Shown here: piece after piece, positions 16,487-22,651 of the stretch | How the letters are laid out: each line of letters starts with the position of its first letter | Position numbering within the stretch: position 1 is the stretch's first letter | The notes under the pieces: model-generated | What the model saw: the letters and a program-made list of their open reading frames with translations, nothing else | Told to the model about the DNA's origin: nothing | Databases searched by the model: none | Program-made: the position numbers and the translations under genes | Assembly: GCA_030649165.1 (NCBI GenBank) | Contig: JAUSGG010000050.1 | Coordinates: forward strand, 1-45,027 | Direction: 5' to 3' | DNA from: Armatimonadota bacterium | Lineage (GTDB): Bacteria > Armatimonadota > UBA5829 > JAUSEB01 | DNA: 45,027 nt

Positions 16487-17818
16487 ATGAGGAGTCTGCT
16501 ATCAACAGTTTGCGCCAACCATTTATTGCTCCTCCCGCTCGCCGGCTTATTGCTAATATTGGCATCGGTCCCGGCCCTGGCGCAATGGGTGCCTGCCAGC
16601 ATCAGCTATCAAGGGAAGCTGACGGATACGGCCGGACAACCGCTTAGCGGCGCATATCAGATCCAGTTCAAGCTCTACGACACTTCAAGTGGTGGTTCGC
16701 CGTTTTGGACATCGTCAACGCAGAGCATCACTACCGGTGGCGGCCTTTTTGCGACGACGATAGAGGGGACTTCTCCGCCCCTTACGTCGTCAGTAATCCT
16801 GGGAAGAACTGACGTGTGGCTGGAGACGTCAGTAGGAGGCACGGTGTTGTCGCCACGGGTGAAATGGTCGTCAGTACCGTACGCTCTGTGGGCCGACTAT
16901 GCATCGCGGGCGTACTTGGCTTCCTTGGCTATCGATCTCAGTTTTCCCTTTGCCAAGACCGTATCCGGTGCGGACACGGTCTTCCAGATCGTCAATCAGG
17001 GCAACGGAATCCCATCCGACAAGGCGGTGTTCGAGATCGTCAATCAGGGCAGTGGTTTTCCCGGCCTATTCCATAATGAAGCATTCGGAACGTGGGCAGT
17101 GCTCGGGTTTGAGGGCCATGGCGTACTTGCGGATAATTTCGGCGCAAGCACCCACGGAACTCTCGGCAATTCCTACTCGGGTGTTTACGGCGTGAACTTT
17201 GCGTCCGGCACCGAAGGCCACCTGGGCACCCCTAACTACGGGCTTTCAGCCTCGGCTGGCGCCGGGGGCTTGGGCGCCGCAAATTTCCAAGGTAAGGTTG
17301 TCGTGACTGGCGATTTGAGCGTCAGCGGCGCAAAGTATTTCAGGATAGATCATCCGCTGGATCCGGCTAACAAGTATCTCCTTCATTCCTGTGTCGAAAG
17401 TCCCGAGATGCTCGACGCGTACAGCGGCAACAGTGTGCTAGACGCGAGTGGGGAGTCGTGGGTGGAGTTGCCGTCCTACTTCGAAGCCCTTAACAAGGAC
17501 TTCCGTTACTCTCTTACGGCGGTAGGAGCGCCCGGGCCGAACCTCTATGTAGCGGAGGAAATCAAGGACAACAGGTTCAAGATCGCGGGCGGCAAGCCGG
17601 GAGGGAAGGTCTCGTGGCAGGTGACTGGCGTTCGAAACGATGCGTACGCCCGGAAGCACCCGATCGTGGTCGAGCAGGACAAGCTGGCAAATGAGCGTGG
17701 CTTCTACTTGCACCCTGATCTCTACGGACAACCTGCGGTAAAGGCGCTTGGGAGGCTGCCCGGGCCTACGGCGGTTGGCCTGCCTGGACTGCTTAAAGGC
17801 GGGAGGAATGTGCGTTGA
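16487..17818 (+). CDS. Exported tail-fibre-like surface protein
   Basis: This 443-residue protein has a signal peptide (to ~residue 32). Residues ~38-130 form the widespread surface domain that begins SYQGKLTDTAGQPLSGAYQ and ends near VPYALWA. A glycine-rich middle (~165-275) resembles phage-tail or trimeric surface repeats. The C-terminal part starts FRIDHPLDPANKYLLHSCVESPEM and contains WVELPSYFEALN and FKIAGGKPGGKVSWQVTG, a block common in large bacterial surface proteins. The function is unknown; it is probably cell-surface structural. The ATG has GGAGGAAGG 3-4 nt upstream. It is co-transcribed with the next gene, whose TTG start overlaps its TGA. Confidence 0.8.
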   Translation: MRSLLSTVCANHLLLLPLAGLLLILASVPALAQWVPASISYQGKLTDTAGQPLSGAYQIQFKLYDTSSGGSPFWTSSTQSITTGGGLFATTIEGTSPPLTSSVILGRTDVWLETSVGGTVLSPRVKWSSVPYALWADYASRAYLASLAIDLSFPFAKTVSGADTVFQIVNQGNGIPSDKAVFEIVNQGSGFPGLFHNEAFGTWAVLGFEGHGVLADNFGASTHGTLGNSYSGVYGVNFASGTEGHLGTPNYGLSASAGAGGLGAANFQGKVVVTGDLSVSGAKYFRIDHPLDPANKYLLHSCVESPEMLDAYSGNSVLDASGESWVELPSYFEALNKDFRYSLTAVGAPGPNLYVAEEIKDNRFKIAGGKPGGKVSWQVTGVRNDAYARKHPIVVEQDKLANERGFYLHPDLYGQPAVKALGRLPGPTAVGLPGLLKGGRNVR

Positions 17819-18363
17819 AAACGACCACTGCCCGTATGTGTGCTGCGTTCTTGTTCCTCTTGGTCTCCGTGCATTGCGTTGCCGAGGGCTACAAGATCGA
17901 CTGGTATTCCGTGAACTCCGGTGGCGGTAATGTGACCGGCGGATCCCACCAGATTGGCTCATCAACAGCCCAGAGCGCAGCGGGTTTCGCTGCGAATGCC
18001 AGCTTCTTTCACTGGATCGGTTTCTGGGCCAGCGACGTGCCGACCCCGACCGTCGTTGCAAGGGCAGCTAGTGCAAAGCTGCTGCCAGATGGATCGTTTG
18101 TCAGCTTAACAGGCAAGATTGCCACATCAACCGACGCGGACTTCTCCGGTTTCCTCTATGTCGAGGACGAGGACAAGATAAGCGGGATTAGGGTGGCAAT
18201 CCCGGCTGGAGCGGTCGGCGGACTGGCACGAGACAGAAGCGTGGTAAACGCCATTGGGACAGTTGACACACTACCCTCTGGGGAACGGGAAGTATCCGCT
18301 CCCGTGGTTGTGGTAACCGCCGCGAGGACCGATCCGCTCGGCCCACTGGGAATGAGCGTTTAG
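17815..18363 (+). CDS. Small secreted protein with first OB-like module; cut by an in-frame TAG
   Basis: This 182-residue product starts with TTG, overlapping the previous stop codon as TTGA, with GGGAGGAA 6 nt upstream, so translation is probably coupled. It has a signal peptide (to ~residue 23), then a short motif found in many secreted proteins (IDWYSVNSGGG ... IGSSTAQSAAGF ... FHWIGFWA). An OB-like module follows at ~80-170 (LTGKIATSTDADFSGFLYVED). The reading frame stops at TAG 18361-18363 and continues open in the same frame into a second OB-like module to 18690. In the DUF362 protein (22652) the corresponding segment is uninterrupted, so the TAG looks like a nonsense mutation in a 291-codon gene. 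Confidence 0.75.
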   Translation: MKTTTARMCAAFLFLLVSVHCVAEGYKIDWYSVNSGGGNVTGGSHQIGSSTAQSAAGFAANASFFHWIGFWASDVPTPTVVARAASAKLLPDGSFVSLTGKIATSTDADFSGFLYVEDEDKISGIRVAIPAGAVGGLARDRSVVNAIGTVDTLPSGEREVSAPVVVVTAARTDPLGPLGMSV

Positions 18364-18381
18364 AAGCTTGGTGGTGCGGCG

Positions 18382-18690
18382 ATGGGGGTTCAAGGCGGCG
18401 TCATTGGCGGATCGGGAGTGAATAACATCGGTTTGCTGGTTCGTGTATGGGGCCGAGTTGCGGAGCAGGAATCCGTGACGCCCCCGCAGACGCCAACATG
18501 GTTCAGGGTTGACGATGGCTCCCACTATACAGTGAAGGTTATCCTTCCGGCTGGCGTTGCAGTCCCCGGTTTGGGCGCGTGTGTTCAGGTCACGGGGAAC
18601 AACTCGTGCGAAAAGCTCGGCGAGGAACTGCACCGGCTGCTGCGGTTGCGAAGCCAGGAGGATATCAAACCGTTGCTGGCCGCGCCGTAA
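18382..18690 (+). CDS. Second OB-like module, downstream half of the amber-interrupted gene
   Basis: This 102-codon segment is in the same frame as 17815-18363, after the TAG and six sense codons. It contains NNIGLLVRVWGRV, FRVDDGS and the ending SQEDIKPLLAAP. It is the second of the two OB-like modules that appear together at the C-terminus of the M4 peptidase, with strong similarity at both protein and nucleotide level. The ATG at 18382 has no clear SD (CTTGGTGGTGCGGCG precedes it), so independent translation is doubtful. It would be made mainly by readthrough or not at all. Confidence 0.6.
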   Translation: MGVQGGVIGGSGVNNIGLLVRVWGRVAEQESVTPPQTPTWFRVDDGSHYTVKVILPAGVAVPGLGACVQVTGNNSCEKLGEELHRLLRLRSQEDIKPLLAAP

Positions 18691-18715
18691 TCCGGCATGA
18701 TTTCTTCCCGGAGTC

Positions 18716-18744
18716 TTTCATTCCGCTCCGCGCCGGCGTATAGT
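18716..18744 (+). promoter_or_regulatory. Possible promoter for the GH16-like gene
   Basis: TATAGT at 18739-18744 with TTTCAT 17 bp upstream (18716-18721). The -10 is good and the -35 weak. No GGTA-N4-TRCC site is nearby, so this gene may not share the regulation of its upstream neighbours. Confidence 0.3.
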
Positions 18745-18791
18745 GGTTGAGGAGGGCTTCGACGCCTCGATTGCTGCAAGGAGACCAAGCC

Positions 18792-20207
18792 GTGAGCTTC
18801 CAAATCCGTCGTTTGATTTCCGTCGGCTGCTTGTTCGCCATTTTGGCTCTGGCGATGCTCGGCACAACCGGCGCAGGGGCTGTGCTGGTGCTGAGGATCA
18901 CTCAGACCCCCGGATTCGGCTCGTGCGGGTTGGTCCAGGGCACGACGTCGGGGGTTGCGCCGGCGGATTACTACGTTGCGATGCTGATATACGTGCCCGG
19001 ATCGGGGTTCTGGTCGAAGCCGTATTGCGAACCGAGGTACATACTTATCAATCCGGACGGGTCTTGGTCGGCGAGTATGTGCAGTGGGGGCATCGATAAC
19101 ATGGCCACGATGGTCGAGGCGTATTTGTTCCCCAAGACCAGCTATCCCGCCGGCTACCCGCAGTGCGTTCTTGGCGCGGGATGCGTCCCGGAGTCGCTGG
19201 TTTCGGCGTCGGTTGCCTCGGACAGAGTTCTCCGGTCGGGCCAGCGCAAGTTTCGGTGGTCGGGTTATGACTGGCTGGTCAAGACGAGCGGAGTGGGACT
19301 CGTTGGTCCAGGCTCGAACTACTTCTCCGACTCCACGGATAACGCGTGGGTGGACGCAAACGGCAGGCTTCATCTGAAGATCGCCAACAGGAGCGGCGTC
19401 TGGTATTGCGCGGAAGTCTCCACGGACGCGCGGATCGGCTATGGAACGTATCGCTTCTACTGCGATTCGCGGGTCGACAATATGGATCCGAACGTGGTTC
19501 TGGGCCTGTTTACCTGGAGCGATTTCAGTTGCAGTTACGCCCACCGGGAGATCGACATCGAGTTCTCAAAGTGGAGCGATCCGGCCAATTCCAACAATGC
19601 GCAGTTCCTCATTCAGCCGTATGACGTTTCCGGCAATATGCACAGGTTCGTGATGACCTCCGCGGCGACTTCGACGCACAGCTTCACCTGGCGGCCAAAT
19701 GACTGCGCTTTTGTGAGCGTGGAAGGCCACTGCGCCGTGCCCAATCAGTGTACCGCCGTGGACAGTTGGACTTTTCCACGTCCGCAGGACGTCCCGCCGA
19801 GCTCCGACGAGAGACTGCACCTGAACCTCTGGCTGAACAACGGCTTGGCGCCGGCCAATGGGCAGGAGGCTGAGGTCGTGCTCAGCGGTTTCGAGTTCGA
19901 GCCGTGGCGTGACCCGGCGCGGCCCATCTACGGTATCAACAACCGGACCGCCGATTACGGGCTGATCGCGGGGATCAGCAGTACCGCCACGTTCAGGCTC
20001 TGGGGGCGGGTTTTGCTGAAGGACTGCGGCGGCATCAGCATCAACGACGGGTCCACGGACAACACAGGTTCAGTCAAGCTCATCAGAGTAATCGAGCCGG
20101 GCAATACCTTCGGCCTGAGCGATTTCGTCCAGGCGGAAGGTTTGCTGACGCCGGGCAGTCCGACGCTGCTCGACGCGGTGACAGGGCGGGTGACGGGGAT
20201 CAGATAG
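18792..20207 (+). CDS. Exported GH16-like glucanase/lectin with C-terminal OB-like module
   Basis: This 471-residue protein has a signal peptide (to ~residue 29). An N-terminal beta region precedes a concanavalin-like jelly roll. Residues 252-259 read REIDIEFS, placing Glu253, Asp255 and Glu257 in the ExDxE arrangement of glycoside hydrolase family 16. Surrounding segments (GYGTYRFYCDSR, FTWRPNDCAFV, HLNLWLNNG) fit that fold. It could hydrolyse or only bind beta-glucan-type polymers. Residues ~395-471 are an OB-like module (FRLWGRVLLKDCGGISINDGS). GTG 18792 is chosen over the TTG at 18747 because AAGGAG lies 8 nt upstream and the signal peptide begins there. Confidence 0.75.
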   Translation: MSFQIRRLISVGCLFAILALAMLGTTGAGAVLVLRITQTPGFGSCGLVQGTTSGVAPADYYVAMLIYVPGSGFWSKPYCEPRYILINPDGSWSASMCSGGIDNMATMVEAYLFPKTSYPAGYPQCVLGAGCVPESLVSASVASDRVLRSGQRKFRWSGYDWLVKTSGVGLVGPGSNYFSDSTDNAWVDANGRLHLKIANRSGVWYCAEVSTDARIGYGTYRFYCDSRVDNMDPNVVLGLFTWSDFSCSYAHREIDIEFSKWSDPANSNNAQFLIQPYDVSGNMHRFVMTSAATSTHSFTWRPNDCAFVSVEGHCAVPNQCTAVDSWTFPRPQDVPPSSDERLHLNLWLNNGLAPANGQEAEVVLSGFEFEPWRDPARPIYGINNRTADYGLIAGISSTATFRLWGRVLLKDCGGISINDGSTDNTGSVKLIRVIEPGNTFGLSDFVQAEGLLTPGSPTLLDAVTGRVTGIR

Positions 20208-20325
20208 GGTGATGGGTGTTGAGAACTGAGAGGGACCCCACCCCAACCCTCCCCTGAACGGGGAGGGGGCGACGCCGACTCCTCCGACTCCGTCCATTCC
20301 CTCGATTCCCCCGACTCCTCCGACT
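20208..20325. repeat. Convergent intergenic spacer made of dispersed repeats
   Basis: CAACCCTCCCCTGAACGGGGAGGGGGCG forms a hairpin of the CCCTCCCC/GGGGAGGG type seen also near 22540, 38200, 39580 and 44900. It is followed by runs of ACTCCTCCG and related nonamers up to 20328. It lies between two convergent genes and could act as a bidirectional terminator. Confidence 0.5.
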
Positions 20326-22272
20326 CTATATAAAGAACGAGTATGTCTGTACCCCCAAAACTCCTCGCACGAAACTCCACAGTCCTCCCACGGTGAACTC
20401 GCCTACTATTAATCCCGCGAAGAACGGCGCCGCGCGGCGGTAGCCGCCAAGGCCGAAGTAACGAAGAGTCAGCGTCTTGAGAAGCCAGCTTATCATCACC
20501 GGCAGCCAGATGTAGTCGAGTCCAAACGACATTCCGAGCGCGTAGCCGACCGGGTGGAATGGGAACCCGTAGATCGCCGTGGAGAGGCGCGAGAGGATCA
20601 TCGCGAAGCCCGCGCCAACGCCGATTGCGGTGATGCTTCCCGCGTTCGATCCCACCGGATTGTTCAGCCACGACATCAACAGCGTATACTGTTCGGCCGC
20701 GAATGCCGAGCCCGGCGCGCCGGGATGCGGCGTGGCGGACGTGCGCGCGTATCCGAGATGAATCAACGCCCAGAATGCGGCGTACACTCCAACAACCGCC
20801 GCTACCGCCAACGCGGTGACCATTGTCTTGAGTTGCAGACCGCTGTCGCCCGCCATTTTGAGCGATTCCGCCTGGATCGGCGCAAGCATCCCACGGTGCA
20901 TCCGATTCTGGAAGTGGAGAAGCGAGAAGACGGTCAGGTTATGCGAACCGAGGAAGCTTGTCCCAAGCGCGGCGATCAGTATGTGAGACGGACCGACCAT
21001 GCCGAATTCGTGGGTTGGGGGGCCGAGTTCGGCTCGGATTCGCGCGAGAGCGCCGATGAAAGCCAGGTAGAGCGCTACGTAGATCGCCGCCAGCCAGACC
21101 TGCATGCCGGCGAGAGTCAGGAACGCGATCGCTATCGACGAACCGGCGATCAGCGCCGCGAACGCCCGGCGATAGCTTACACCGCCGTCTTCGACCGTTC
21201 CCCGGCCCGATATCGCGGAGCGCCAGACCTCGGCCAGATAGCCTCGCGATCGCCACAAGCACGCGGCGAAAATCACTACGAGCGCGCCGTAGGACTGCTC
21301 CTTCATGTAGGGAAACCACGGGTCTCCCCCTGAGTAGCCAAATCCTGCCGCGGTTACTTGCTGCGCTTTGCGGAATAGGAAGAAGAACCAGCACGAAAAG
21401 GCCAGGTTCTTGGGCATAAAAAAGCTCAAGCCGATGGCGAAGGGGTAGAAAGATACGGGTGTCCAGCCGATTGCGCGCCAGGTGTTCGAGGCGGCGAAGT
21501 ACGGGTAGATGTCTGCGGCCTTCAGGTTGGGAGGGGCCGGAAGCGCTGGGAATAATATCTGAAGGCCGTTGTAGACGTCGATCGCCGCCGCGAGTCCGAA
21601 GCCGTACCAGAACACGCGGTTGCGGAAGAGCGGGTTCGAGCCTCCGCCTTCGGTGATCATCAGCGGCAGTTGCGCAATAGGATAGGTAAGCTTCTCCGAT
21701 TCGACCCAATGTCTGCGGAAGATCACGTTGATGGCGAGTGAGCAGGCGGCCACGGCGAACAGAAACACGCTCCAGCAGGTGACGGGCAGGAGCCACGGCT
21801 GGATGTGCGCCCAAGTGTACAGCGTCGAATGTCCCTGCTCATAGGAGGTTATCGCGCTCGCTGAGCCGTTGATTGTCAGCCATTTCGGCAGCAGCGGGAC
21901 GACTCTCTCCGCCCACTGGTTGCCGGAGTTGGCGAAGTGGCTCGCGTGGGGAATGCTCGGGACCAGCATTTGCAGATAGTCGTGCCCAACGAAGCTCGCC
22001 CCCGTCGCCAGCATCGCGTACAAGACAATCAGTTCCCGCCTGCAGAGCGCGGCCCACGGCGCCCAACGCCGCAGCGCAATGTTGATGAGGAGAAGCAGGC
22101 ACAGGCAGAAGATCACGTTGTAGAACAACGACATGCACGTCGGAAAACCGGAATAGTCCATTCCTTCCGTGCGCGCGATCCAGAGGCTGTTGATCGGTAT
22201 GAGCGCGGCCCCGAGCGGAATTACCCACCAGCGGAAGCGTTCCTTCGTGCCGCCCGGTCTTCTGACGTTCAT
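20326..22272 (-). CDS. Polytopic membrane protein of the DUF6785/DUF6784 type
   Basis: This 648-residue protein consists mostly of transmembrane helices, roughly 12-14. It starts with a basic cytoplasmic segment, then WWVIPLGAALIPINSLWIARTEG. Conserved-looking segments include ELIVLYAMLATGASFVGHDYLQMLVPSI, ELGPPTHEFG and FHPVGYALGMSF. These match my memory of the large uncharacterised membrane family annotated DUF6785 (N-terminal) and DUF6784 (C-terminal), common in Armatimonadota and Planctomycetes; no function is established. The organisation suggests a transporter or a membrane enzyme. There is no SD before the ATG, and the predicted promoter places +1 on or next to the start codon, so the mRNA may be leaderless. 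Confidence 0.8.
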   Translation of the reverse strand: MNVRRPGGTKERFRWWVIPLGAALIPINSLWIARTEGMDYSGFPTCMSLFYNVIFCLCLLLLINIALRRWAPWAALCRRELIVLYAMLATGASFVGHDYLQMLVPSIPHASHFANSGNQWAERVVPLLPKWLTINGSASAITSYEQGHSTLYTWAHIQPWLLPVTCWSVFLFAVAACSLAINVIFRRHWVESEKLTYPIAQLPLMITEGGGSNPLFRNRVFWYGFGLAAAIDVYNGLQILFPALPAPPNLKAADIYPYFAASNTWRAIGWTPVSFYPFAIGLSFFMPKNLAFSCWFFFLFRKAQQVTAAGFGYSGGDPWFPYMKEQSYGALVVIFAACLWRSRGYLAEVWRSAISGRGTVEDGGVSYRRAFAALIAGSSIAIAFLTLAGMQVWLAAIYVALYLAFIGALARIRAELGPPTHEFGMVGPSHILIAALGTSFLGSHNLTVFSLLHFQNRMHRGMLAPIQAESLKMAGDSGLQLKTMVTALAVAAVVGVYAAFWALIHLGYARTSATPHPGAPGSAFAAEQYTLLMSWLNNPVGSNAGSITAIGVGAGFAMILSRLSTAIYGFPFHPVGYALGMSFGLDYIWLPVMISWLLKTLTLRYFGLGGYRRAAPFFAGLIVGEFTVGGLWSFVRGVLGVQTYSFFI

Positions 22273-22278
22273 CAGCTT

Positions 22279-22307
22279 ATTTTGTACCGGCGGTGGGTGG
22301 GTGTCAA
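22279..22307 (-). promoter_or_regulatory. Promoter for the DUF6785-type gene, probably leaderless
   Basis: Read on the minus strand: TTGACA (22307-22302), a 17-bp spacer, CAAAAT (22284-22279). The expected start is about 6-7 nt further, at 22272-22273, which is the A of the ATG or one base before it. Confidence 0.45.
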
Positions 22308-22380
22308 GAGTCGAAGGAGTCGAGGGAGTCGGTGTCCCTGCAAGCGCTTCGGACCTATAACCCTATAACCCTACAACCCT

Positions 22381-22442
22381 AACCGGTAATACTACCGGTT
22401 TTGCCCGAATCCGTTGACAGCGCGTGTGCGGGGGCGTATAAG
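22381..22442 (+). promoter_or_regulatory. Long GGTA/TACC palindrome and promoter for the DUF362 gene
   Basis: AACCGGTAATACTACCGGTT (22381-22400) has perfect 8-bp arms around ATAC and is the longest form of the GGTA-N4-TRCC site here. TTGACA follows at 22414-22419, a 17-bp spacer and TATAAG at 22437-22442. The operator is 15-16 bp further upstream than at 10469, about one and a half helix turns. Upstream (22350-22380) is a run of CCCTATAACCCTA-type repeats. Confidence 0.55.
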
Positions 22443-22476
22443 GGAGACAGGCAACGCTTTTCTGGGCCGGTTTGGC

Positions 22477-22627
22477 GAAACAGTTCAATCTTGCGGGAAC
22501 GCTATCCAGGTAATGGAGCATGCGCCACCTACCCCCTCTCCCCCTGGGCGGGAGAGGGTTGGGGTGAGGGGGGCGGATCTATTATCGTGGACGATTTCAT
22601 AGACTTCCCGTAACACTGAACTCTTAC
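22477..22627. mobile_element. 151-bp MITE-like element in the leader of the DUF362 gene
   Basis: Left end GAAACAGTTCAA (22477-22488) and right end CTGAACTCTTAC (22616-22627) are imperfect inverted repeats of the family seen at 39480-39670. The flanking octamers GGTTTGGC (22469-22476) and GGTTTGCC (22628-22635) differ at one base, fitting a target duplication. The interior carries a CCCTCTCC/GGGAGAGGG hairpin around 22531-22560. It encodes nothing and lies between the promoter and the start codon at 22652. Confidence 0.6.
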
Positions 22628-22651
22628 GGTTTGCCATAGAGGGGGAGTAAG

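Noticed and set aside
17815-18690. Recoding of TAG as a sense codon
   Set aside because: Other genes in the window end cleanly with TAG (for example 246-1022, 1386-5237, 43282-44808), so global amber recoding is not supported. A local nonsense mutation or leaky readthrough is simpler.
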